Positions 36,690-45,020 of a stretch of DNA of 64,000 nucleotides are shown piece after piece. Location of the stretch: assembly GCF_014648655.1 (NCBI RefSeq), contig NZ_BMRN01000030.1, positions 26,695 through 90,694 on the forward strand. Direction: 5' to 3'. Positions within the stretch are counted from its first letter, which is position 1, and each line of letters begins with the position of its first letter. Below the pieces are notes generated by a model that was not told the origin of the DNA, searched no databases, and worked only from the letters and a program-made list of their open reading frames with translations. The stretch comes from Streptomyces atratus (GTDB lineage Bacteria > Actinomycetota > Actinomycetes > Streptomycetales > Streptomycetaceae). Position numbers and translations under genes: made by a program.

Positions 36690-36875
36690 CTACATGGGGT
36701 CCATGCCCTGGTTGCCGCCGCGGCTCTCCTGCTCGCTCTGCTCCTGCAGTCGGCGGGCCTGGTCCGTCAGCCGTTTACGCTCCTTCGGGTCCGAGGTGCG
36801 CGCGGCCTCGTCCTTCATCTCCTGCGCCTTGGCACGCATCTGCTGGGCACGGCCGGATTCACCTGCAACGCTCAT
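36690..36875 (-). CDS. DUF6381 family small charged protein
   Basis: 61 aa from ATG 36875 (AGGAG 5-6 nt upstream). The whole protein fits the DUF6381 pattern: SVAGESGRAQQMRAKAQEMK, then SDPKERKRLTDQARRLQEQS and a terminal GMDPM. It is highly charged and predicted as two amphipathic helices, probably a coiled-coil hairpin. Function is unknown; the family is widespread in Streptomyces. Confidence 0.85.
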   Translation of the reverse strand: MSVAGESGRAQQMRAKAQEMKDEAARTSDPKERKRLTDQARRLQEQSEQESRGGNQGMDPM

Positions 36876-37361
36876 GATCACTCCTGGATCTGTCGGGAAG
36901 AGCGGGCCTCATCAGCGAAACAGCGCCCTGGCACCCACGCATCTCGAACAGTCACCCACCGCTATCCCCACAGCTCAAGCCCGTCCTGCTCGCGTGCCGG
37001 GACGTGTGGGCCGTTGCATTTTGTGCCGGCGTCTCCCGACCAAACCCTCGGCAGGTGGATCATTCGGTCGCGGTCCGGCCGCCATCGCCGTGGACTGGAA
37101 GGCATGAGCGAGGACAGGATGTCGCGACATCCGGCTGTGACTGCGGTGGTGAGTACCACCGGAGTGCAGACGTGAAGGGGCACCTCTTCCCGCCACTGCC
37201 GTACCGCTGCCCGAGCGGCAGCAGTTGGGTTCACACGAACCTCCATAGCCGCTTGAACACCGAGCGTATTTCTACTCCAGTAGCTTTCACCTGGTGCAGT
37301 AGCTTGCCAACGCCGCCTGGAATCACCAGCTGCCGCGCAGCAGAGCAACCGGAGGGTCACA
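36876..37361. other. Intergenic, GntR upstream region
   Basis: About 490 bp between two divergent genes; promoters of both must lie here. The last ~130 bp (37230-37350) are AT-richer and contain several TAGCTT/CTGGTG motifs that could be GntR sites, but no clean palindrome was found. Confidence 0.35.
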
Positions 37362-38120
37362 ATGCCCCGAGAGGCGCCGTACCTTGCAGTAGCCGACGCG
37401 CTGCGCGCACGGATTCTCGCGGGAGAGTGGGAGATCGGGGAGCGCCTGCCGTCCCGGGCGCAGCTCGCCGAGGAGTACGGGGTCGGGCGCAACGTCACGC
37501 AGAGGGCCATGGACCGTTTGATCATCAAGGGCCTCCTCGAAGGACGCGCGGGCTCGGGCACCTACGTCCGCACGCCGCGCGAGCGCCTGCGGATGGTCCG
37601 CTCGCGGCAACGCGAACGCCGGGACGGCTCCCCCTCCCTCGCCGGTATGAAGGAGCGGGGCAAGGCCGGCGCCTGGGATTCGCACAGCCAGACACGGGTC
37701 CCCGCTCCCGAGGCAATCGCCGAGCGGCTCGCCATCAGTCCTGGCGACCTCTGCGTCAACACGCACTACGAGTTCCTCGCCGACGGGCAACCCGTCCAGC
37801 TCTCCGAATCCTGGGAGCCGATGGCCATCACGGACGGAACGCCGATCGTACTGCCCGAGGCGGGTCCCCTCGCGGGAAAGGGGGTGGTTGAGCGCATGCG
37901 CTCCATCGGCGTGGACATCGAGACCGTGGTCGAGTTGCCGCGCCCGGCTCGTGCCACCCAGGCACAGGCGAACCTGCTGGGGATCAGCGTCGGGGACCTG
38001 GTGCTCCAGATCGAGCGGACCATCTACGACACCGACGGACGTCCGGTGGAAACCGCCGACATCGTCATTCCGGACGTGCGCCGGGAAGTGGCCTACGAGT
38101 TCGTGGTCGACCAGCCGTAG
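37362..38120 (+). CDS. GntR/HutC family regulator with UTRA domain
   Basis: 252 aa. N-terminal winged helix: APYLAVADALRARILAGEWE, GERLPSRAQLAEEYGVGRNV, IIKGLLEGRAGSGTYV. The linker is unusually basic (RLRMVRSRQRERRDG). From residue ~115 a UTRA effector domain follows (ERLAISPGDLCVNTHYEFLA, ERTIYDTDGRPVETADIVIP). HutC-type regulators respond to sugars, amino-acid derivatives or unknown metabolites. It lies 50 bp upstream of an MFS exporter in the same direction and probably controls it. Confidence 0.92.
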   Translation: MPREAPYLAVADALRARILAGEWEIGERLPSRAQLAEEYGVGRNVTQRAMDRLIIKGLLEGRAGSGTYVRTPRERLRMVRSRQRERRDGSPSLAGMKERGKAGAWDSHSQTRVPAPEAIAERLAISPGDLCVNTHYEFLADGQPVQLSESWEPMAITDGTPIVLPEAGPLAGKGVVERMRSIGVDIETVVELPRPARATQAQANLLGISVGDLVLQIERTIYDTDGRPVETADIVIPDVRREVAYEFVVDQP

Positions 38121-38170
38121 CCGTTGAAGCCAATAGAGCCGCATTTAAAATCCGACAGTAGGTAACTCGA

Positions 38171-39430
38171 ATGCCAATACCCTCCCGACTCGGAATCCTG
38201 CGCGATCCGGACTTCGGGCGGCTGTTTGCCGCCACCGCGCTCGGTCAGCTGGGTGATCGCATTATTTTTCTCGCGTTGCCTCTGGTTGCGATCGTGGCAT
38301 TGAATGCCGACGAGTTCCAGGTTGGATTGCTGGCCGCGATGACCACGGCGGGCTCACTCCTGGTCGGTCTGCCGGCAGGTGCGTGGGTGGACCGTATGCG
38401 GAAACGATCAGTCATGATCAGCACTGATCTCGCGAGGGCGGTGGCCCTCTTGACGATACCGGTGGCGTGGTGGTCGGAGCTTCTGACGATCTGGTGGCTC
38501 TACGCGGTCGCGTTGGTTCATGGAGTGCTGACAGTCTTCTTCGACGTCGCGTACGTGAGCTATCTGCCGCACCTGGTGGGACGCAGCAATCTCGTTGAAG
38601 GAAACTCAAAGCTCTCGGCGATACGCTCGGTGACCAGTATCAGTGGACCAGGGATGGCAGGGCCGCTCGTCGGCTGGCTCGGAGCCCCTGTAACGCTTTT
38701 GGTGAGTTCGGTCGGGATGGCGATGTCGGGTCTGCTCGCGACCGGTATCCGCAAACGCGAACAGAAGCCGGAGTCGAGTGAGCACCCTCAACTGTTTCGA
38801 GAAATAAAAGAGGGGTTGAAGTTTGCTCTCAAGCATCCTGTCCTGCGTGCAATCATCCTGGGGGATGCGATATTCAACCTCTTCCTGGTCATGTATCAAA
38901 CCATGTTGCTGGTCTTCTTGGAGAGGGAGATGAACCTCGACTCCTTCGGTATCGGCCTCATTCTGTCGGGAATGGGCTGCGGCGCCCTGCTGGGCGCGCT
39001 GTCGGCAACCAGGGTCTCGAAGCGGGTCGGGCAGGGTCCGGTCATCTGGCTCGCACCACTCGTCACCTGTCCGCTGACAGCCCTGATGCCGTTGGCGCAT
39101 CCGGGTTGGAGCGTGCATGTGGCTGCGCTCGGACTCGCGTCCCTTTCCCTGGGCGGAGTCATCCGCTTTGTGGCTCAATCAAGCTTCCAGCAGACCCTCA
39201 CACCAGATCGGATCTTGGGCCGGATGAGCGCGACAGCCCGGTTCGTGTCCTGGGGCGGTATTCCGCTCGGCGGGCTTTTGGGGGGAGCTTCGGGCGCTGT
39301 GTTCGGAGCAAAAGCTACATTGTGGATCGGTGCCGTCGGCATGACGTCGAGCATCATCCCGTACTTCCTGTCACCGCTTCGAAGCATGCGCGAATTGCCC
39401 AAGGGAGAAGATCCCGAACTCGTGGGTTGA
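38171..39430 (+). CDS. MFS transporter (MFS_3 / EntS-like exporter)
   Basis: 419 aa with twelve membrane segments. The start FGRLFAATALGQLGDRIIFL and the loop motif AGAWVDRMRKRSVMISTDLA (motif A variant) are typical of MFS_3 efflux proteins; VAYVSYLPHLVGRSNLVEGN between helices 4 and 5 is another hallmark. Codon use is noticeably less GC-biased than in neighbours (more A/T third positions), suggesting a different history. With the upstream GntR gene it forms a likely regulator-exporter unit; substrate unknown. Confidence 0.9.
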   Translation: MPIPSRLGILRDPDFGRLFAATALGQLGDRIIFLALPLVAIVALNADEFQVGLLAAMTTAGSLLVGLPAGAWVDRMRKRSVMISTDLARAVALLTIPVAWWSELLTIWWLYAVALVHGVLTVFFDVAYVSYLPHLVGRSNLVEGNSKLSAIRSVTSISGPGMAGPLVGWLGAPVTLLVSSVGMAMSGLLATGIRKREQKPESSEHPQLFREIKEGLKFALKHPVLRAIILGDAIFNLFLVMYQTMLLVFLEREMNLDSFGIGLILSGMGCGALLGALSATRVSKRVGQGPVIWLAPLVTCPLTALMPLAHPGWSVHVAALGLASLSLGGVIRFVAQSSFQQTLTPDRILGRMSATARFVSWGGIPLGGLLGGASGAVFGAKATLWIGAVGMTSSIIPYFLSPLRSMRELPKGEDPELVG

Positions 39431-39769
39431 GGCTTGCAACGGCTGGCACCATGAGGTGGATCGGCCTTGATGGCCATGTCCGGCAGCGGAGCCGAGCGTT
39501 CGGTCCGGTGTGGGGACGTCGCCGTGGATCGTGGAACGAACCGGCCGTGCACCTCGGTCGGACCCGCTGACCAACGACGGGCATCCTCCGGCCTCGCATT
39601 CCACCCCATGGAAAGCCCAACGAGTATTCTCACAAAGACAGTTGCATTACTTCGGCAGTACTGCTTGGCGTGGGTCGTCGTGGTGCGCCACCTCGTGCGG
39701 GAAAGGGGAGGGAGCGGATGGGTCACTGGATCTGCCACGATCGGCGGCGAGCCGTGGTGTGATGGCGCC
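39431..39769. other. Intergenic, no gene seen
   Basis: About 340 bp. The AraC frame stays open upstream to 39467 but shows no family similarity there. It contains a short AT-rich island around 39615-39660 that may be the AraC promoter. Confidence 0.35.
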
Positions 39770-40162
39770 GTGAGCCGCGCTGCAGAAGAGACCAACCGCC
39801 GCATGCTTCGGGCACGCGATGCGATGGACCGCGCCTACGCGCAGCCGCTGGACGTCCCGGCCCTGGCCCGGATCGCCCATGTGTCCCAGGCGCACTTCAC
39901 GCGCACCTTCCGGGCCACGTTCGGTGAGACGCCACACCGCTATTTGCAGCGCCGCCGTGTCGAGCGTGCGATGTTCCTGTTGCGGGAGACCGACCGGAGT
40001 GTGACGGACATCTGCTTCCAAGTCGGCTTCGGCAGCCCGGGAACCTTCAGCCGCACATTCCGCGATATCGTCGGCCGGTCACCGAGGACGTACCGCAAGG
40101 AAGCGGCGGCCACGAGCGTACCGACGTGCTTCACGATGGCGTGGATGCGGCCGAGCGCCTGA
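39770..40162 (+). CDS. AraC family regulator, HTH-only type
   Basis: 130 aa from GTG 39770. Practically the whole protein is an AraC DNA-binding domain with two helix-turn-helix units: QPLDVPALARIAHVSQAHFT and SVTDICFQVGFGSPGTFSRT, ending FRDIVGRSPRTYRKEA. No effector domain. A VOC protein gene follows 66 bp downstream in the same direction; this AraC-VOC pairing is repeated at 58.8-60 kb in the same window. Control of the VOC gene is likely. Confidence 0.9.
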   Translation: MSRAAEETNRRMLRARDAMDRAYAQPLDVPALARIAHVSQAHFTRTFRATFGETPHRYLQRRRVERAMFLLRETDRSVTDICFQVGFGSPGTFSRTFRDIVGRSPRTYRKEAAATSVPTCFTMAWMRPSA

Positions 40163-40228
40163 GCGTCCGCACTGCCCGTCCATTGAGCAGTTTTGGATAA
40201 GTTTTCGTCCGGCTCGCCCGGTAGCGTG

Positions 40229-40645
40229 ATGCGCATGTTCAACGCCATCACGCACTCGCAGGTATATGTCCTCGACCAGGACGAGGCCCTTGATTTCTAC
40301 GTCGGAAAGCTTGGTCTGGAGGTCAACGCCGACATCGATCTGGGCTTCATGCGCTGGCTGACCGTCAGCGTCCCGGGTCACCCGGAGCGCCAGATCCTGC
40401 TGGAGAGGCCGGGCGCCCCGGCGATGTCCGAGGAGACGGCGCAGCAGGTCCGCGAGCTGGTGACCAAGGGAGTGATGGGCGGCTCGCTCATCTTCAGCAC
40501 GGACGACTGCCGCAAGACGTACGAGACGCTGGTGGGCCGGGGCGTCGAGTTCACCGAGGAGCCCACCGATCGTCCGTACGGAACCGACTGTGGTCTTCGC
40601 GACCCCTTCGGCAACAGCATCCGCTTCACCCAGCCGAGGGCATGA
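40229..40645 (+). CDS. VOC (glyoxalase/bleomycin-resistance) superfamily protein
   Basis: 138 aa. Standard VOC sequence: THSQVYVLDQDEALDFYVGK at the N-terminus, the middle LIFSTDDCRKTYETLVGRGV and the end YGTDCGLRDPFGNSIRF with the Glu/Asp-rich C-terminal strand. Members are metal-dependent lyases, dioxygenases or drug-binding proteins. Start at ATG 40229 or 40235; neither has a strong ribosome site. Paired with the upstream AraC. Confidence 0.9.
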   Translation: MRMFNAITHSQVYVLDQDEALDFYVGKLGLEVNADIDLGFMRWLTVSVPGHPERQILLERPGAPAMSEETAQQVRELVTKGVMGGSLIFSTDDCRKTYETLVGRGVEFTEEPTDRPYGTDCGLRDPFGNSIRFTQPRA

Positions 40646-40656
40646 GGCGTGTCCGA

Positions 40657-41160
40657 TCAACCCGTCGGCCGACAGACGTCGGCAGACGGGGAACCGGGCC
40701 GCGGTGAGCCCTGTTCCGAGGAGTGCGCCGACAACGGTGCCCAGGTTGAAGCATCCGTGGAGCACCGGCAGGACGGGGCGGCCGGTGAGACTCTCGATGG
40801 CGGCGCCCTCGACGTCGAAAGCCACCTCGGCCGGCCTCATGCCGAAGCCGAACAGGGCCGACCCGCACAGAGCACCCCGGCCGTCAGCGGCAGGCCCGTG
40901 GCCCCGGCGACGACGAGGAGGCCGGCGACGACCAGGGCGGCTCCGGTGCCAATGACCGTCCTGCCTCCGTAGCGGCGCACGAGACTTCCGGAGACCGTGA
41001 CCCCGCCCATGGGGCCATGGACAGCCTGAACGGCACCGGACCATGGCCCCGATGGACACCTCCGGTCCGTCCCGGACGGCAGGGGCGCATGCCACCCACG
41101 AGGCCATGCCCGTACCAGCGGTCAGCATGAACAGGAACAGCGCAGCACGTCAACGGTGAG
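40657..41160 (-). pseudogene. MFS transporter remnant
   Basis: Minus-strand fragments of an MFS protein lie in several frames: FLFMLTAGTGMASWVACAPA (first helix), GVTVSGSLVRRYGGRTVIGT with motif A, then GSALFGFGMRPAEVAFDVEG and LPVLHGCFNLGTVVGALLGT. The order is correct, but at least two frameshifts separate them, and the gene ends after the fourth helix. Not functional. Confidence 0.75.
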
Positions 41161-41209
41161 TAGCAGCATCCACGGCAGCAAATCCTCAGCGGACGAAACG
41201 AGAAGCAGT

Positions 41210-41246
41210 GCGTACGAACGTACACTCTGAGTGTACGATCGTACGC
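41210..41246. promoter_or_regulatory. 37-bp near-perfect palindrome, probable TetR operator
   Basis: Left arm 41210-41227 (GCGTACGAACGTACACTC) and right arm 41229-41246 (GAGTGTACGATCGTACGC) are inverted repeats with one mismatch in 18 pairs and a single central T. The palindrome ends exactly one base before ATG 41247. It is therefore well placed to block transcription of the acetyltransferase-TetR-DUF1349 operon. TetR repressors usually bind such palindromes and often regulate themselves. Confidence 0.75.
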
Positions 41247-41825
41247 ATGCCTGACTGCTTCGAGGGAGACTCCCGTACCAACCACGAGCGGATGCTCGCC
41301 GGAGACCTCTACATCGCCGACGACCCCGACATCGCGACGTCCCAGCAACGGGCCGTGCGCCTGGCCGCCCGGTACCAGGCCGCGTACGCGGAGGACACCG
41401 AAGCGGCGCGACCCGTCCTCGCGGAGCTCATCGGTGATCTCGGCGCCGGTGCCCACATCAGACCGCCGCTGTTCGTCGACTACGGCACGCACATCACCGT
41501 TGGTCGGGACACCTTCATCAACTACAACCTCACCGCCCTGGACGTGGCTCCCATCACCATCGGCCGGGACTGCCAGATCGGCCCCAGCGTGCAGCTGCTC
41601 ACCCCGACCCACCCCGTGGAACCGCAGCCGCGCCGTGACAAGCTGGAGGCCGCCAAGCCGATCACGATCGGCGACAACGTCTGGCTCGGAGGCGGAGCAA
41701 TCGTCCTGGCGGGGGTGAGCATCGGTGACAACAGCGTCATCGGTGCCGGAGCCGTCGTCACCAAGGACATTCCCGCCAACGTGGTCGCTGTGGGCAACCC
41801 GGCCCGCGTGATCCGTTCGATCTAG
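41247..41825 (+). CDS. Maltose/galactoside O-acetyltransferase-type (LbH) protein
   Basis: 192 aa from ATG 41247. A Mac domain (ERMLAGDLYIADDPDIATSQ) is followed by a left-handed beta helix of hexapeptide repeats (ITVGRDTFINYNLTALDVAP, ITIGRDCQIGPSVQLLTPTH, IGDNVWLGGGAIVLAGVSIG) and the end VVTKDIPANVVAVGNPARVI. The catalytic His is in TPTHPVEPQPR. It acetylates sugars with acetyl-CoA. No ribosome site precedes ATG 41247, so the mRNA may be leaderless; a GTG at 41208 in frame would run through the palindrome. Confidence 0.92.
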   Translation: MPDCFEGDSRTNHERMLAGDLYIADDPDIATSQQRAVRLAARYQAAYAEDTEAARPVLAELIGDLGAGAHIRPPLFVDYGTHITVGRDTFINYNLTALDVAPITIGRDCQIGPSVQLLTPTHPVEPQPRRDKLEAAKPITIGDNVWLGGGAIVLAGVSIGDNSVIGAGAVVTKDIPANVVAVGNPARVIRSI

Positions 41826-41839
41826 CGCAAGGAAGCACC

Positions 41840-42424
41840 GTGGCAACCGGACGGACCGACCCCGAGCGGCGGGAAAACATCATTACCAGCGCGCTCGACC
41901 TGATCGCGGAAGAGGGAGTCGCAGGCACCTCGCACCGCAAGGTCGCTGCCCGCGCCGGAGTGCCTCTTGGGTCGATGACCTACCACTTCGCTGACATGGA
42001 CGAGCTGCTGCGCGAGGCGTTCATCCGCTTCACCAGCAGCATCGTCGCCGTATTCGAGGAGCGACTCGGAGCCGCCACCACACCCGGCCAGGCACGGGAA
42101 GCGGTCGCGGACCTCATCCACCACCTGTCCACCGGCAACCAGCGTGAACTCGTCCTCACCCACGAGCTGTACACCCTCGCGGCACGCAAGCCCACCTACC
42201 GGGAACTGACCCGGGAATGGATGCGTCGCAGCCGCCGCGCCCTGGAACGGCACTTCGACCCGGCAACGGCCCGTCAGCTCGACGCCCTCATCGAAGGACT
42301 GTCCATTCACCGTGCCCTCGACACCGAACCCCACGAACGCGCCCTCACTCTCGAGGCCATCATCCGTATCACCAGCACAGGCAGCGGCCCCGGCGCACAG
42401 ACAGCCGCGCTGCCGGACGCCTGA
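41840..42424 (+). CDS. TetR family regulator
   Basis: 194 aa. N-terminal HTH: RRENIITSALDLIAEEGVAG, TSHRKVAARAGVPLGSMTYH, then FADMDELLREAF. The C-terminal part (HHLSTGNQRELVLTHELYTL, REWMRRSRRALERHF) resembles the TetR_C regulators related to BetI-like proteins. It lies 14 bp downstream of the acetyltransferase gene in the same operon and most likely binds the palindrome at 41210-41246. The ligand is unknown. Confidence 0.92.
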   Translation: MATGRTDPERRENIITSALDLIAEEGVAGTSHRKVAARAGVPLGSMTYHFADMDELLREAFIRFTSSIVAVFEERLGAATTPGQAREAVADLIHHLSTGNQRELVLTHELYTLAARKPTYRELTREWMRRSRRALERHFDPATARQLDALIEGLSIHRALDTEPHERALTLEAIIRITSTGSGPGAQTAALPDA

Positions 42425-42535
42425 CCACCCTGCCCCTGCGACGCCTGACCGGCAGCACACCTGACCACGGTGCCGGCGCTCCTCGCCGCCCCAAAACACT
42501 GGCTGACCTCCTCGCCCGCACAACGGAGCAGACAC

Positions 42536-43138
42536 ATGAGCAACCAGAACACCATTGGCTGGGACGACGCGACCTGGCTCAACCCTCCCCTGGACGCCAT
42601 CAGCGACAGCACCGGGCTGCTGGTCACCACCCGGAACCACAGTGACTTCTGGCGCACCACCAGCTATGGCTTCATTCGGGACGACGGGCACGCACTGCTG
42701 ACAGCCCTGCCGGACACCAGCGCCATCGAAGTGACCTTCGTCGCCGACTTCGACACCCTCTACGACCAGGCCGGACTCATGGTCCGTGTGGACGAGCAGA
42801 CGTGGATCAAGGCCGGCGTGGAAATGACGGACGGCGTCCCACACCTCGGCGCCGTCGTCACCCGCGGCCACTCCGACTGGTCCCTGGCCCCCGTGCCTGA
42901 CTGGAACGGGCATCACATCACCGTCCGGGCCAGCCGAGACGGCGACGCCGTGACGATCCGGGCCCGCCGCGACAACGACCCTTGGCGCATGGTCCGGCTC
43001 GCCCCGCTCTCACCCGAGGCAGCAGCATCAGCCGGCCCCTTCTGCTGCTCGCCACAGCGAGAGGGCCTGAAAGTGCGGTTCACCGGCTTCTGTCAGGGGC
43101 CGGCCGACGCATCACTCCACGAGCCGACTGAATCGTAG
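42536..43138 (+). CDS. DUF1349 (concanavalin A-like) protein
   Basis: 200 aa from ATG 42536 (GGAG 7 nt upstream). The DUF1349 core is easily followed: TTRNHSDFWRTTSYGFIRDD, IEVTFVADFDTLYDQAGLMV, the W-I-K-A-G-V-E motif, and TVRASRDGDAVTIRARRDND, ending with PFCCSPQREGLKVRFTGF. Family members adopt a beta-sandwich (lectin/glucanase-like) fold and are often intracellular; the yeast relative is tied to enolase regulation. Sugar binding would suit the acetyltransferase neighbour. Third gene of the TetR operon, 111 bp after tetR. Confidence 0.85.
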   Translation: MSNQNTIGWDDATWLNPPLDAISDSTGLLVTTRNHSDFWRTTSYGFIRDDGHALLTALPDTSAIEVTFVADFDTLYDQAGLMVRVDEQTWIKAGVEMTDGVPHLGAVVTRGHSDWSLAPVPDWNGHHITVRASRDGDAVTIRARRDNDPWRMVRLAPLSPEAAASAGPFCCSPQREGLKVRFTGFCQGPADASLHEPTES

Positions 43139-43463
43139 ATCAGGGGGTCGACACGACCCTGGCGCCAGAAGGGCCTCCGGCTCGGAGCAAGCCCGTTCCT
43201 GCCGCGCGACTTTCATGCGCGCGCGGGCAGGGCCCGGATTGCTTCGTGACTGTCGGCGGAAATTCTGAACTCAGGATCGCTGATGACTCATTGCTCTCTG
43301 GTGATGGGCGGTCTCGCCATGTAGTGTCACCGGCAGATGTCGTGGTTCGCAGTACCTGCCCGCGCTCCGGCGCGGGCACTTTGCTGTGCAGTGCCTGAGA
43401 ACCAGGGCGATCACCTCCGGGTCCGCGCGGTGCGGATCCGACTATCGACTGAGAGGCACCGGC
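43139..43463 (+). promoter_or_regulatory. Upstream/leader region of the cold-shock gene
   Basis: A 325-bp non-coding stretch. GCCCGCGC (43358-43365) and GCGCGGGC (43370-43377) form a perfect 8-bp hairpin with a TCCG loop about 90 nt before the start codon. Cold-shock mRNAs commonly have long structured leaders; this hairpin is a candidate regulatory element. Confidence 0.5.
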
Positions 43464-43667
43464 ATGGCCAGCGGAACCGTCAAGTGGTTCAACTCGGAAA
43501 AGGGCTTCGGCTTCATCGCTCAGGACGGCGGCGGCCCCGACGTCTTCGCGCACTACTCCAACATCAACTCCACCGGCTTCCGTGAGCTCCAGGAAGGCCA
43601 GGCCGTCACCTTCGACATCACCCAGGGCCAGAAGGGCCCGCAGGCGGAGAACATCACCGCCGCCTGA
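43464..43667 (+). CDS. Cold-shock protein (CspA family)
   Basis: 67 aa single OB-fold. RNP1 (KGFGFIAQ) and RNP2 (DVFAHYS) are intact within GTVKWFNSEKGFGFIAQDGG and PDVFAHYSNINSTGFRELQE. It binds single-stranded RNA/DNA and acts as an RNA chaperone. ATG 43464 is preceded by GAGAGG. A long leader with a hairpin lies upstream and a strong terminator 18 nt downstream, so it is monocistronic. Confidence 0.97.
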   Translation: MASGTVKWFNSEKGFGFIAQDGGGPDVFAHYSNINSTGFRELQEGQAVTFDITQGQKGPQAENITAA

Positions 43668-43684
43668 TCCGGCGACAGGCACCG

Positions 43685-43718
43685 CCAGGCCCCCGGAGCA
43701 TCCACTCCGGGGGCCTGG
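43685..43718 (+). terminator. Strong hairpin terminator of the cold-shock gene
   Basis: Perfect 14-bp GC-rich stem (43685-43698 with 43705-43718) with a 6-nt loop, 17 nt after the stop codon. Confidence 0.9.
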
Positions 43719-43980
43719 CACATCCCGATCGGCCCAATCGGACGGGCCCCGGGCCGCGGCGTGCAGACCGTCGGCAGGACTCTGGGCACAGAAGGCCCGG
43801 GACCCGCAGCCGCTCCATGCCGCCCTGCTCAGTCGCACGCTGAGCGCACAGGCGCCAGTCGCCAATCCTCGGCGTCATGCTGGTCCGCGCCCCGGCGAGC
43901 CAAGCCGTTGGTCAGAGAACACCCCTTTGGACAATCCGGAGGCACGGAGCGCAGATGGCTTCTAGGATCACGAGCAGGGT

Positions 43981-44053
43981 GGGGCTGTAGCGCAGCGGTC
44001 GTCGCGCCTTCACGGCATGTAGGAAGACGCCGGTTCGAATCCGGTCGGCCCCA
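43981..44053 (+). tRNA. Unusual tRNA, anticodon position reads GGC
   Basis: A 73-nt cloverleaf can be drawn: acceptor stem 7 bp (GGGGCTG with CGGCCCC, one U-G), D arm with three pairs and conserved A14 and GG, T arm with 5 bp and loop TTCGAAT, discriminator A73. The anticodon stem (CCTTC/GTAGG) has a T-T mismatch at 30-40. The loop reads A-C-G-G-C-A-T, giving GGC at 34-36 but C instead of the near-universal U33. The alanine identity pair G3-U70 is absent (G3-C70). No 3' CCA is encoded (A73 then CCC). It may be a decayed or special-purpose tRNA. Confidence 0.75.
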
Positions 44054-44086
44054 CCCGACGCTTCATGGCCCAACCCGCGTCTGCCC

Positions 44087-44419
44087 TCATGCAGTCGGGT
44101 GTCTGAGTCTGGGGCTGGTCGTTGTCACGTAGCGCCGGGCGCTTCGCTGGTTCTCCTCGTTGAGGAGGACGGCGAAGGACCGGCTTTCTCTGCGCGGGAC
44201 ATCGTCGGTGTCGATGATGCGGATCTCGTTGAAGAACGCCTGGTCGAGGAGGCGCCGGACGGGGTCGGGAGCTTGCTGGCAGTCGGCCGGGAGGTCGAGG
44301 CATTCGTTGAGTTCAGTTTGTGCTTCGGCGCAGTTCGCGGTCGCGACGTCGAGCCGACCGCCGGAGCGGCGTGGGGGAGGCCGGCACGAGTACGGCGGGG
44401 CCGAGCGGCGGTCGCCCAC
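44087..44419 (-). pseudogene. Serine recombinase (integrase) C-terminal fragment
   Basis: The minus-strand frame reads EAQTELNECLDLPADCQQAP, then DPVRRLLDQAFFNEIRIIDT and DDVPRRESRSFAVLL. This is the C-terminal coiled-coil and final domain found in large streptomycete serine recombinases (E-A-x-x-A-L-D-x-C-L-x-L-x-x-x-C and R-R-x-x-N-Q-A-F-F-x-x-x). No catalytic N-terminal domain remains. It lies about 35 bp from the tRNA gene, suggesting the scar of an integrated element. The following 44420-45020 shows no recognisable gene. Confidence 0.6.
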
Positions 44420-45020
44420 CTTGAGTCATTTCCGCGCCCCACGGGCCGCCGATCGCCTGTCGTTCATCAGTCCTCGATTCTGTCCGTCGGTCGCTTGCCG
44501 TGTGCCGGTCAACCTGAGTGCGTGTCGTGGTGGAGCCGCGGGCGGGCGCCGCGCGCGACGCCTCGGCCGCTTCGCGCCGCGTACTGCGCGAAGCGGCCCT
44601 TCACGTGCAGGGGGCAGCCGTACCGCTGCCACGTCGCGAGTGCCCATGAACTGCCTGCGGATACGGGGGAATCCCAGGCTCCCCGATGTCGTGCTCGCAA
44701 AACGATGGTGCGGTGGCATGTGCGCGACGCACCGCACGCGTCAGCTGTCCTGGGCGGCGTTGAGCAGGTCGAGGGCGCTGCGTCGGCAGCCGTTGCCCGT
44801 CACCGTGAAGGAACCGGCCCAGTGCGGGCCGTACCGGGCCGGCGAATTCCGGTTGGTCGGAGTCCGTGCGCGCGGTCCGCAGACAGCGCGCTGATGGCAT
44901 GTCTCAAGAGCCCCGCGTGACCCAACAGCCATGAACGGGACGCTGAACACTTCCGGGCGGCTGCGTGAAGTCGCTCAGGACCGACCGGTAACCGAACAGC
45001 GGATCATTAACGTCCGCTTT

